Below, in pieces: positions 8,701 through 15,021 of a stretch of DNA of 15,311 nt (its first letter is position 1; every line of letters starts with the position of its first letter). The notes under the pieces were generated by a model. That model did no database searches and had not been told where the DNA came from. It saw only the letters and a program-made list of their open reading frames with translations. Both the position numbers and the translations under genes were made by a program. Source of the DNA: Microcaldota archaeon (lineage in GTDB: Archaea; Micrarchaeota; Micrarchaeia; Norongarragalinales; WALN01); contig WALN01000018.1 of the NCBI GenBank assembly GCA_015522865.1, positions 1 through 15,311 of the forward strand. The letters are read 5' to 3'.

Positions 8701-9760
8701 CGCTGTGCGAAATGGTTACTTTATAATTGCCGTCTTCTAATGAAGTGGCATAATAGCCGTTACTGTCGGTGTATGCCGTAGCAACAGACACGCCATTGAA
8801 TGAGGAAACATTGACTTGTGCGTTCTCAATAGGCGAATCATTTGAGGAATCTTTTACATAAACTTTTAAAGTGCCCTGCATTGGCGAAAGCTGCTTAACC
8901 TGAACTGGCTGTGCATAATAGCCATCAACAGATGTAGTAATAGTATAGGTCTGGGGGTAAGATGAAGGAACACCATAGTGGCAGGTAGTGCTGCAGGATC
9001 CTGAAGAAGAAGCGCCGCAGTTTATAAGGGCGGATGCATCCCCGTTTCCGCAATCTACTGTTGCAGTATGGGAAACAGCATCAAAATTGCTGTATGAAAT
9101 AGTTACAAGAGAATCTCCTTCTCCGTAAATAGTAGTAGGATCAGCAGAGGCGCTGACATAATGGTCAGATGCAACTACATTTACAGTGGTTGTTAAACAA
9201 TATGTTCCAGACGCAGTTGCGCTTACAATATATGTGCCTGGCGTGGAATAAACACACTGAGCTGCGCAGCTTCCGGTAACTCCATAGCAGCCCGTAGCAA
9301 CAGCGGTATTTCCTGGATTATTTGAATCGCATTGGACAGTTATTTGACCAAGAGGCGGCTGCTCTAAAAGATTCTGATAGTTTATCCATATGGTGGAATA
9401 TTGGCCGACCTGCACCTGAGATGGATAAGAATAAAGCGAACAGTAGGCGGTAGCACCAGAGGGCTGCAAATAGGCATTATAATAGTTGGTGCAATAGTCA
9501 TAAACATACACCGTATCATAAAATGGAGAATAGCCAGAAGCAGAAATTGACAATGTATGATAGCCAGAAGCTAAATTATAAAAATCAGCTACTCCGAATG
9601 GAGCATAAACAGAATAACCATCGACAGTTACAGTGCTTCCGAAGATGTAGTTATATGTAGATGCATCAAAAACACTCACTTCTAAATCTCCATAAGCGCT
9701 GGTGAATGCAGCTAAAATTAAGAAAACTATACCAAATATCGCAAATCTTCCGTAGTTCAT
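5744..9760 (-). CDS. Surface protein B: giant type I protein with PKD-like, carboxypeptidase-regulatory-like and Ig-like domains
   Basis: The 1338-residue product has a signal peptide (about 1-22), a membrane helix at about 1296-1317 and an acidic tail. Domains in order: PEGA/regulatory-like (24-100); Cys-rich PKD-like (105-196, 199-290); carboxypeptidase-regulatory-like (295-377, 383-466); a third Cys-rich PKD-like domain (473-567); another regulatory-like domain (574-651); a Cys-containing Ig-like domain (653-753); a NEW3-like domain (754-853); a domain bracketed by Cys865 and Cys949; and three NEW3/CARDB-like domains (about 956-1275). The PKD-like units share VDCGNG or VNCGNG and GSCSTTC-type motifs. 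No catalytic motif is visible, so a structural surface or adhesion role is inferred. ATG at 9760 follows AGGTGG by 4 bases. It lies 58 bases after gene A with its own TATA box and overlaps gene C. Its C-terminal third aligns with that of protein A, so they are paralogues. Confidence 0.9.
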   Translation of the reverse strand: MNYGRFAIFGIVFLILAAFTSAYGDLEVSVFDASTYNYIFGSTVTVDGYSVYAPFGVADFYNLASGYHTLSISASGYSPFYDTVYVYDYCTNYYNAYLQPSGATAYCSLYSYPSQVQVGQYSTIWINYQNLLEQPPLGQITVQCDSNNPGNTAVATGCYGVTGSCAAQCVYSTPGTYIVSATASGTYCLTTTVNVVASDHYVSASADPTTIYGEGDSLVTISYSNFDAVSHTATVDCGNGDASALINCGASSSGSCSTTCHYGVPSSYPQTYTITTSVDGYYAQPVQVKQLSPMQGTLKVYVKDSSNDSPIENAQVNVSSFNGVSVATAYTDSNGYYATSLEDGNYKVTISHSGYETQTKTVSISSGQTSILYFYLAASIQNGTITVNVEDSSTFAPIENASVEILNATSSQIVQTGYTDSSGVFKTEVVSGQYIIRASADNYYTKESNVITVNPGDTQEVYLYLDEVVNPTPSCTITVSPSEIYGAGSTFATVEFTNFDTQSYRNAFVNCGNGNSQTMLCSGEENGSCSTSCYYSASLSYPQYYKITAEVDNNGSMLECAPAFLTQKAPSPSTGTLVVTARNSQTNKEISEAKISVGGEDYYTDEGGTVSITLAEGSYSVVVSKNGYETQTKQVTITAGQTNSLNILLEPVQYTCNSFSMEIVKYPNCEAAALTYQIKVKNNVNDTNTIFLDYSSAFSVEGPDTITLLPYEEQVITVTAHPPADYVGASLAVVSGTDSSGCTQNTELPMCVKGGLSLEVTPSEQRVVPNSRALFKVIVRNRGDSSGQVTLSADGDFPVHFEMSQFNINPYETRTVKLYVNVPSGASGTHEFNINLDSPINDFSANIYVTVPNSNYDFYSDFSGCPKISKSTKYYKITFTNDAIGGDYMLSTDDDLGVSLSQHALLNFIQGTQRSVYLYFDSSRMTAGEHQVVLTVRKGASVVYQQGLCFDVEGESQTYAQLSPTSLALNKMDSETAILKVQNNGNSDETYEVSTSLPFSTISLSDNSFSLAPGEEKDIEIYVNPAYSTDSGVYNVKVKLYHFVNGNRRIVGTYTLVVSVLGAQSTPPSSVQTEIDGYNVAALPINGETLVSATVKNTGSSTASSVQLDASNLPSGVSVSYSPSEDISPFSEKVLQLKLKATNALSGNYTFTLKAIGPNSYTEKEATLSIIQGGNAAISVLGAAPEYKSASESKLVFVVTNNGKKTQTIKPEVKGLPDGWEYSIDPTYSILYPDSSQEFTIKLKAKDYNEKAYSGVFQIENAEGAVTSTPFSVDLKKAKELSGSSGLFALGSLSLETALLTVVIILVVIGGVLLYLQKKNAGIAPSEGELAEGDSSEN
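7808..9166 (-). repeat. Internal module duplication in protein B (PKD-like plus regulatory-like units)
   Basis: Residues 199-651 of protein B read as PKD-like, regulatory, regulatory, PKD-like, regulatory. The two PKD-like units share CGNG, GSCSTxC and YPQxYxIT. The regulatory units at about 353-378 and 625-650 share GYETQTK followed by a hydrophobic strand and GQT. The matching DNA (around 8690 and 7870) is also visibly alike, pointing to block duplication within the gene. Confidence 0.75.
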
Positions 9761-9776
9761 TATACCACCTATTTTG

Positions 9777-9807
9777 TTACTACTATGTAGTTGTTAAAAT
9801 ATATAAA
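9777..9807 (-). promoter_or_regulatory. Promoter of surface gene B with palindromic operator-like motif
   Basis: On the minus strand TTTATATATTT (9797-9807) is a good archaeal TATA box, 37-47 bases before ATG at 9760. Between it and the ribosome site AGGTGG (9765-9770) lies an inverted repeat, ACTAC (9779-9783) and GTAGT (9787-9791) with a 3-base spacer. It sits inside TTACT...GTAGTTG (9777-9793), which resembles the two motifs upstream of gene A. Start of transcription should be near 9777-9780, so a protein bound there could block or guide polymerase. Binding by a regulator is inference. Confidence 0.6.
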
Positions 9808-9818
9808 CGTTTCGGTTT

Positions 9819-12800
9819 TCAGAGTTCAGTGTCTGAGAGCTCTGGTTCCTTTTCAGCCGGTTTTTTATTTTGCTGATTAAAGTAGTAATATGCCACACCG
9901 GCAGCTAAAAGTATAATAATTCCTATTATGGAAAACAAAACATTCGGGCTAGTAAATGATGAAAACATACCCGTTGCTGCGGACATCTGAGCTCCACTAA
10001 CTGAAAAACTTTCGCGTTTAACTTCCTCGCTTCCTGTCTTCAAAACAAAGCTAAGAGAATAATTACCAGAAGTTGAATTGCGGCTGGAGAGAGTGACCGT
10101 AAAGTTTTGTGATTGATGGGGCGCTATAGTAATTAAAGAAGGCTCTATCTGGTAGTCTATGTTTTTTGGAACCCCTTCGATTAAAGCCGAAAGAGAGATA
10201 TCTTTATCGCCTATATTTGTTACTGTGAATACTGCTGTAGCTTTTCCATCCTTATATTTTAAGCTTTTTGAAAGGTAAATTAAGGACGAGAGCGACTTGA
10301 CAACCGCCTTTATACTTGTTGAAGCCTGTGAGTTCTCTCCGGACGCTTTAAGAATAAAAGAGTACTGGCCTACCTTCACATCGCCAACATTAAACAGAAC
10401 AGAAAATTCCTTGGTTGAATGCAATGGAATATCAAAAGCACTACCTGAAGTTGCGGTTATACCAGAAATCAGATTTGAAAAACCAAGCTTCACATTTTTA
10501 GCATCTCCATCTCCCTTATTTTCAACTGATATTTTATATCTCACTTTGCTGTTTGGAGTTAAATAAATATCTGGGACAGAAACAAATTGTAAAGAAGGAG
10601 TCTTGGGCGGCTGGGGCTTTGGCAGTACATTAACAGTTATGTTTGTGCTCCCTTCAAAATTATTGAACTTCTGGTTTCCTTTTGTATCTGAATAAAATGA
10701 AAGAGTAAGCGGATAGCTCTTTGCGGCAAGTGTTGCATTTGGAGCAAGGGTAAGAGTAAGTGTGACTGGTCTGTTTGCATCAAGCGAGGTATAATAGTTG
10801 GAAAAGTCTATTTTTGAGAAATTAGTTGTGGAGTTAATGAACACATTTTTATGCCCGCTCTTTATCCACAGCTCTATACTTATGTTTTTGTTCTCTCCTA
10901 TTTTTACTGTTGGCGAGGTGTCAGAAATCTGCCAGTTTAACTTCCCTGCACCCGCAATATATTCAAAGCAAAGGTCTTGCTGAAACACTCTATTTTCATT
11001 TTCATCTATCCACAGCGAAACAAAATGTTTTCCTTCGCTTAGCTCTATTGGGTTCAGAGTAACCTGGACCGTCTGGTTGGTGTCCTTCTTAAAATCATTA
11101 AGTGCTTTTGGTGAAACATCTGGATCGAGATGAGCATCAACGTCGCCTACATTAACATGGTAGTTTCCATCTCTGAGTGCGTTGTATATATTAACATCAA
11201 ACGATTCCTCGCTCCCGCTTATTAATTTGCAATCTCTAAATGTGGTGTAGAATACAAGAGAACCGCCGGTAATTACGTCTAAATATAATTTTGTGGTTGC
11301 GTTTCCAAGCCCAGGCGCAGAGGCATTAACTGCGTATGTATATATGCGAGTTGTAGCGCTATCGGGCACATCAACACAAATTTGAGTTTGACCAGAATCT
11401 CCGGCAGCGATTGTCAGCGCGCTGTCTTTGAGAGTTGGCGAATAATAGCCATCAACACTAAGAGAAACTGTTTTGGTGGTGTTCGCTCTGTTATCCACCA
11501 TCAAATCAAAACATTCTTTATTTCCCAGGATAACTTTTTTTGTAAAATCAACAGCATGCACGCTTATTTCCTGAGCATCTGGATAGTTGGGGTTGCTTAC
11601 TGAAAGATACAAAGATTGCGAGGCGTCTTCATATGTAGAAATCGCATCAACAGTGTATTGATGAGTGATAGGAACTGCGGTAGTAGGCGTATCAACGCAG
11701 AACTGAACCTCTTTAGAACTAGCATTTTCAATTGAAAATGTATCTTTATCAAATCTAAAACTGTAATCTCCTTGCGCAACTAGCTTTACATCGGTCACTC
11801 TATCTCCTACATTTTTAACTAACAAATCAAAACATTGTGATTCTCCTGCTCTCACATCTTTTGTAGCATCTGCAGTTGTTATTACTATAGGATGATTTTC
11901 AGAACTCCTGAGATCTAGATATAGATTAAGCTCAGGGTCATTAAGCGAAGAACGCGCCTGTATTGTCGCTTTATAAACTTTAATTTCAGCATCATCCGGC
12001 GCTTCAAAGCATACTTCTGTTTGCGCTGACTCTTCTGCCGGGACATTAAGTGTAGTTTTGTCAAAAGTAGCCGCGAAATCAGATGAGATCGTGACAAAAT
12101 CAACTGAATGCTCTTGGTCATCTATGTTTTTAACAACTAAATCAAAGCATTTCTTATCTCCTGGTTCTGCGCCTTTGACGAAATCAAGAGCGTAAAAACT
12201 TATTTCTCCATATTGATTTGTGGAGTTAACACTGAGCAATAATGAAATTTGAGGCTCGTTTAGGTCTGAAAGGGCAACAATATCATAAGAATGTACTCCG
12301 TCTGTTGCAGAAGTAGGCGTATCAACGCAAAAATCAACTGTTTTTGAGCCGCCACTTTCAACCGTAAAATCACTATCGCTGAAAGTAGTATCATAATCAC
12401 CCTGAGCAACCAACTGCACCTCTCTTGCATGAGCGTCTGTATTCTCAACTTTTATTGAAAAACATTTTTTATCTCCTGCATTTACTTCTGCAGAGGTATC
12501 GCTTGAACTGAGAATTATTTTCCCCTGCGTCGAAGAACCTGAAACTTCTAAATAAACAACTGAGGTATCATCATTCAAATCCGACAAAGCATCAATAGTA
12601 TATCTATAGGTTGAAGGTGAAGTGTCAGAGGGAACTGTTACGCACATTTTAAATGGTTGGGAATCATACGCTGCAACAGTTAAATTGTCTGGGTCAGAAT
12701 ATGGGTTGAAATTCCCAGTAGCAACTAAATCTACATTGTGAGATTGAGAATCTGTATTGTGCAAAACAAAGTCAAAGCATCTTTTATTCCCGGGCTCAAC

Positions 12801-13985
12801 ATATAATTTAGTATTTAGAGCTTCAATGTAAATTCGGGCCTCTTCTTTTGTAAGCGCTACATTAAGTGTTGTTGTTTGGTCTTGTAATACTGAAACAGTT
12901 GTGGTGTACAATTGATAGCCCGTTTTACTGATGTTCAGTGCTCTTGAGCCTACAAGAACCGAATCAAAAGTTACATTGCCATTAGAATCTGTGTAGGCAG
13001 AACTACCATCATCTACTTGGACAAGCGCACCGGATATTGCTGTATTGTTCGAGGCATCGCTTACATGAACTTTTAAAATTCCATATCCTTCCTTTCCAAC
13101 AACAAAAGTATGCTGTTCAGAATATAGTGAACTTCCATCTGCGTCTTCTGCGTAGCCATAATATGTAATGGAAGTGCCATTGGAAAATGGGCCGATTACA
13201 ACAGAGCATGGTGAGGAAGTGCAACTCCTGCCCTGCAAAGAAGAACTATTTACCCTGTAGTCTATCTCGACAAGAGTTAAAGCGCTTGGGCTTGAAGCAG
13301 TTGTAGCTAAAGTTATTTGATCATTTTCTGTTACAACTCCAGACGGAGAACGAGAAACTGAAACGTTCAATGCTCCGTTCGCTGGCCCAACAACAAAAGA
13401 TTGATGATCTGTTTCAGCGTAATTATGGTTGGGTGAGTTGTCCTCAGCAATTGCATAATAACTTACATTATCTCCCTCAACAAGCGCGCTAAGAACAACT
13501 GAACAATAGGAGGCCGACTCGCAGTGTTGAACCTGCCAACTTTGCCCATTTATAGAATATTTAATTTCAATCCAGAAAATCCCGCTGCTATCATTTGCAT
13601 GAGCATATAGAGTAACATTCTCCCCCGCGCTAACAGAAGTCGGGCTCCTCGAAACAGATATATTTGGGGGGGTTATATCATCGCCAGATCCGCCATAAGG
13701 CATCAGGCAAACTGGAAAATAATTTGATCCGTCTTGTAAATATATCGCCTGCTGTTTCGGTTCGTAAGCATAGGCACTGGTATACATAATATACGGAGTC
13801 GCGTTTAATGAAGAGAAATATGCAAAGCCTGTTGAGTTAGTATATCTGTCTTGATTGTAAATATGTATTCTGGCATTCGCTATAGGAACTCCGGTATTGC
13901 AGTCGCTTACAAACACTGAAACAGTGGCTGCAGAGACAAAATAGACAAACAAAATTGAAAATAATAAAGTCCAACTCTTTTTCAT
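9819..13985 (-). CDS. Surface protein A: giant type I protein with disulfide-bracketed repeat domains
   Basis: The 1388-residue product has a signal peptide (1-19), a membrane helix near 1350-1372 and a charged tail ending DTEL. Domains in order: a regulatory-like domain with Cys29 and Cys93; two Ig/fibronectin-like domains (104-200, 201-297) with close Cys pairs 155/161 and 255/260; a carboxypeptidase-regulatory-like domain (300-380); five tandem ~105-residue domains (383-907); a domain bracketed by Cys919 and Cys1006; then three NEW3/CARDB-like domains to about 1340. There are more than 20 N-x-S/T sequons, consistent with archaeal N-glycosylation. No enzyme motif was found, so a surface-layer, stalk or adhesin role is inferred. 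ATG at 13985 is preceded by AGGTGG (13993-13998) with 7 bases between. It heads the minus-strand run and has its own TATA box. The last ~480 residues are collinear with protein B. Confidence 0.9.
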   Translation of the reverse strand: MKKSWTLLFSILFVYFVSAATVSVFVSDCNTGVPIANARIHIYNQDRYTNSTGFAYFSSLNATPYIMYTSAYAYEPKQQAIYLQDGSNYFPVCLMPYGGSGDDITPPNISVSRSPTSVSAGENVTLYAHANDSSGIFWIEIKYSINGQSWQVQHCESASYCSVVLSALVEGDNVSYYAIAEDNSPNHNYAETDHQSFVVGPANGALNVSVSRSPSGVVTENDQITLATTASSPSALTLVEIDYRVNSSSLQGRSCTSSPCSVVIGPFSNGTSITYYGYAEDADGSSLYSEQHTFVVGKEGYGILKVHVSDASNNTAISGALVQVDDGSSAYTDSNGNVTFDSVLVGSRALNISKTGYQLYTTTVSVLQDQTTTLNVALTKEEARIYIEALNTKLYVEPGNKRCFDFVLHNTDSQSHNVDLVATGNFNPYSDPDNLTVAAYDSQPFKMCVTVPSDTSPSTYRYTIDALSDLNDDTSVVYLEVSGSSTQGKIILSSSDTSAEVNAGDKKCFSIKVENTDAHAREVQLVAQGDYDTTFSDSDFTVESGGSKTVDFCVDTPTSATDGVHSYDIVALSDLNEPQISLLLSVNSTNQYGEISFYALDFVKGAEPGDKKCFDLVVKNIDDQEHSVDFVTISSDFAATFDKTTLNVPAEESAQTEVCFEAPDDAEIKVYKATIQARSSLNDPELNLYLDLRSSENHPIVITTADATKDVRAGESQCFDLLVKNVGDRVTDVKLVAQGDYSFRFDKDTFSIENASSKEVQFCVDTPTTAVPITHQYTVDAISTYEDASQSLYLSVSNPNYPDAQEISVHAVDFTKKVILGNKECFDLMVDNRANTTKTVSLSVDGYYSPTLKDSALTIAAGDSGQTQICVDVPDSATTRIYTYAVNASAPGLGNATTKLYLDVITGGSLVFYTTFRDCKLISGSEESFDVNIYNALRDGNYHVNVGDVDAHLDPDVSPKALNDFKKDTNQTVQVTLNPIELSEGKHFVSLWIDENENRVFQQDLCFEYIAGAGKLNWQISDTSPTVKIGENKNISIELWIKSGHKNVFINSTTNFSKIDFSNYYTSLDANRPVTLTLTLAPNATLAAKSYPLTLSFYSDTKGNQKFNNFEGSTNITVNVLPKPQPPKTPSLQFVSVPDIYLTPNSKVRYKISVENKGDGDAKNVKLGFSNLISGITATSGSAFDIPLHSTKEFSVLFNVGDVKVGQYSFILKASGENSQASTSIKAVVKSLSSLIYLSKSLKYKDGKATAVFTVTNIGDKDISLSALIEGVPKNIDYQIEPSLITIAPHQSQNFTVTLSSRNSTSGNYSLSFVLKTGSEEVKRESFSVSGAQMSAATGMFSSFTSPNVLFSIIGIIILLAAGVAYYYFNQQNKKPAEKEPELSDTEL
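11273..12839 (-). repeat. Five tandem ~105-residue domain repeats in protein A
   Basis: Residues 383-907 contain five copies of one domain, each with a Cys in KxCFDL-like context and a second Cys 45 or 46 residues later in FCVDTP-like context: 403/448, 508/553, 613/659, 718/763 and 825/870. Successive first cysteines are 105, 105, 105 and 107 residues apart. Copies 2 and 4 share LVAQGDY and FCVDTPT, and copies 3 and 5 share EIS, KECFDL-like and QTxxC segments. Nearly the same DNA (GTAGGCGTATCAACGCA) occurs in copies 2 and 4 (about 12313 and 11683). Confidence 0.85.
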
Positions 13986-14002
13986 TTGAGAACCACCTAT
14001 TT

Positions 14003-14036
14003 AGTATTACTTAACAGTAGTTACAAATATATAAAA
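14003..14036 (-). promoter_or_regulatory. Promoter of surface gene A with operator-like motif (copy 1)
   Basis: The minus strand carries the TATA box TTTTATATATTT at 14025-14036, 40-51 bases before ATG at 13985. Directly downstream, in plus-strand reading, lies ATTACT (14006-14011), a 4-base spacer and AGTAGTTAC (14016-14024). This motif would cover the region between TATA box and transcription start. The leader ends with the ribosome site AGGTGG, as in gene B. Confidence 0.6.
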
Positions 14037-14055
14037 GTTTTGCTTCTTTACAAAT

Positions 14056-14077
14056 ATTACTATTATATAGTAGTTAC
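14056..14077. promoter_or_regulatory. Second copy of the operator-like motif upstream of gene A
   Basis: In plus-strand reading ATTACT (14056-14061), a 7-base spacer and AGTAGTTAC (14069-14077) repeat the half-sites of copy 1 exactly. Within it TACTA (14058-14062) and TAGTA (14068-14072) form a perfect inverted repeat. Its centre lies about 51 bases from copy 1, close to five helical turns, between the gene A TATA box and the tRNA promoter. It could serve either direction. Confidence 0.5.
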
Positions 14078-14094
14078 ATTATAAAGAAAATAAG

Positions 14095-14104
14095 CATTTA
14101 AAAG
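14095..14104 (+). promoter_or_regulatory. TATA-like element for the tRNA-Trp gene
   Basis: CATTTAAAAG is centred about 27 bases before the first tRNA base at 14127, the normal archaeal distance. The run of G before 14127 makes the exact start of transcription unclear. Confidence 0.45.
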
Positions 14105-14126
14105 TTGGATATTAAAAGATAGTAGG

Positions 14127-14279
14127 GGGGCTATAGTATAACCTGGCAGAACGGCAGGCTCCAGAGTTGAAATGCCGCAGGTGTTCTGAGCACGTGGTGC
14201 GATGATTGTTAATTTGGAGCTCTGATTTATGAGGAGCAGAAGACACCTGCAAGTCTGGGTTCGAATCCCAGTAGCCCCA
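14127..14279 (+). tRNA. trnW: tRNA-Trp (anticodon CCA) with an 80-base intron
   Basis: The acceptor stem pairs GGGGCTA (14127-14133) with TAGCCCC (14272-14278), with discriminator A at 14279; CCA is not encoded. The D arm is 14136-14152 with G18G19 at 14145-14146 and one A-A mismatch. The anticodon stem pairs GCAGG (14154-14158) with CCTGC (14246-14250). The loop reads CT-CCA-G, then A after splicing. The variable loop is AAGT. The T arm pairs CTGGG (14255-14259) with CCCAG (14267-14271) around TTCGAAT. Exons 14127-14164 and 14245-14279 give a 73-base mature tRNA. A near-regular bulge-helix-bulge supports the cut: bulges AGA (14163-14165) and ACA (14243-14245) around CTCC/GAAG, with one C-A mismatch. 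Because A14165 equals A14245, shifting the intron by one base gives the same tRNA. Confidence 0.93.
14165..14244 (+). ncRNA. tRNA-Trp intron acting as box C/D methylation guide for positions 34 and 39
   Basis: Two CTGA boxes are present, at 14186-14189 and 14222-14225. The nine bases before the first (14177-14185) pair without mismatch, allowing one G-U, with 14242-14250. The fifth base before the box, G14181, faces C14246, tRNA position 39. The nine bases before the second (14213-14221) pair, allowing two G-U, with 14157-14165. The fifth base, G14217, faces C14161, the wobble base C34. Box C-like sequences are ATGATTG (14202-14208) and ATGAGGA (14229-14235, 6 of 7 to RUGAUGA). A hairpin GCAC-GTG-GTGC (14190-14200) joins the first D box to the next C box. 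Archaeal tRNA-Trp introns are known to guide methylation at 34 and 39; here position 39 is C rather than U. Confidence 0.85.
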
Positions 14280-14281
14280 CT

Positions 14282-14291
14282 CTTATAAATT
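14282..14291 (+). promoter_or_regulatory. Possible TATA element between tRNA-Trp and rnhB
   Basis: CTTATAAATT begins three bases after the tRNA. A start about 25 bases downstream would fall at 14308-14314, near the rnhB ATG, giving a nearly leaderless message that would lose the GAGG ribosome site at 14301-14304. Cotranscription from the tRNA promoter is the alternative. The evidence does not decide. Confidence 0.3.
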
Positions 14292-14313
14292 ATAGAAAAC
14301 GAGGACTGAACTT

Positions 14314-14979
14314 ATGTATGTTGGAGGGATAGATGAAGCAGGCAGGGGCTGTGTTATAGGCCCCTTGGTTATTGGCGGCTTTCTAATTGATGAAAATAAA
14401 ATTGAAGAGTTAGAGAAACTTGGAGTAAAGGACTCAAAATTATTGAGCCCTGCAGAAAGAGCGCGAATCGCAAAAGAATTGAGGCGTAATATTGTATGGA
14501 CAACAAAGGAAATAAGTGCAAATGAAATAACGCAAAAAATGGGGACGAGAAGTTTGAACGAAGAGGAAGCAAGAGTTGCTGGGAAGATAACGAATGAATT
14601 TGCTGAAAAAATTGGGGAGAAAGAAATTAAGGAAATAATAGTTGATGCGCCGGATACAGATGAAAATAATTTTTCGAACAGAATAAAAAAATATTTGAAA
14701 TTTAATGTAAGAATAAGAAGTGAGCACAAAGCAGATCTGAATTATCTCGTGGTTGGTGCTGCGTCTATACTGGCAAAAACAAGGAGAGACGCCCAGATAG
14801 AAAAAATAAAAAAATTAGTAGGAGAAGATTTTGGAAGCGGATATTCTTCTGACGAAAGGACTATTTCTTTCTTAAAAAAGAGTATAAGAAAACCAGAGCT
14901 TCAGGAGTTTCTGAGGCACAAATGGAAAACTGCAAAAGAACTCAAAACGTTTCAAGCGGACCTCTCTAAATTTGTGTGA
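14314..14979 (+). CDS. rnhB: Ribonuclease HII
   Basis: This endonuclease cuts the RNA strand of RNA-DNA hybrids and starts removal of ribonucleotides misplaced in DNA. The 221-residue product has the usual archaeal length. Visible motifs are GIDEAGRG at the N-terminus with Asp7 and Glu8, VKDSKLL (38-44), IIVDAPD with Asp111, and SEHKADLNYLVVGAASILAKTRRD with Asp141. These match the four acidic metal-binding residues of the family (D, E, D, D). GSGYSSDERT (174-183) is the conserved GSGYPSD-like segment. ATG at 14314 follows GAGG (14301-14304) by 9 bases. The gene starts 34 bases after tRNA-Trp and ends about 40 bases before rpsB in the same direction, so a shared transcript is plausible. Two long antisense frames inside it are shadows. 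Confidence 0.97.
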   Translation: MYVGGIDEAGRGCVIGPLVIGGFLIDENKIEELEKLGVKDSKLLSPAERARIAKELRRNIVWTTKEISANEITQKMGTRSLNEEEARVAGKITNEFAEKIGEKEIKEIIVDAPDTDENNFSNRIKKYLKFNVRIRSEHKADLNYLVVGAASILAKTRRDAQIEKIKKLVGEDFGSGYSSDERTISFLKKSIRKPELQEFLRHKWKTAKELKTFQADLSKFV

Positions 14980-15021
14980 ATTCAGCAAAAAGAATTTAAT
15001 ATGTTCCTGATAAAAGTCTAT

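Noticed and set aside
9808..9821. Stem-loop terminator between genes A and B
   Set aside because: Only a few bases separate the gene A stop from the gene B TATA box and no stem is visible; the T-rich TATA region itself might end transcription, but this cannot be separated from its promoter role.
11273..12839. CRISPR-like or satellite repeat array
   Set aside because: The short near-identical DNA pieces lie in frame within tandem protein domains at about 315-base period and diverge elsewhere; there are no regular short repeats with unique spacers.
14283..14729. Antisense frames of 148, 95 and 67 codons inside rnhB
   Set aside because: They overlap a full-length RNase HII with all four catalytic acids, have skewed Ser/Phe/Leu composition typical of antisense reading, and lack ribosome sites or recognisable motifs.
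15001..15021. Upstream ATG at 15001 as start of rpsB
   Set aside because: It adds a hydrophobic MFLIKVY leader not seen in S2 proteins and has no better ribosome site; kept only as an alternative.
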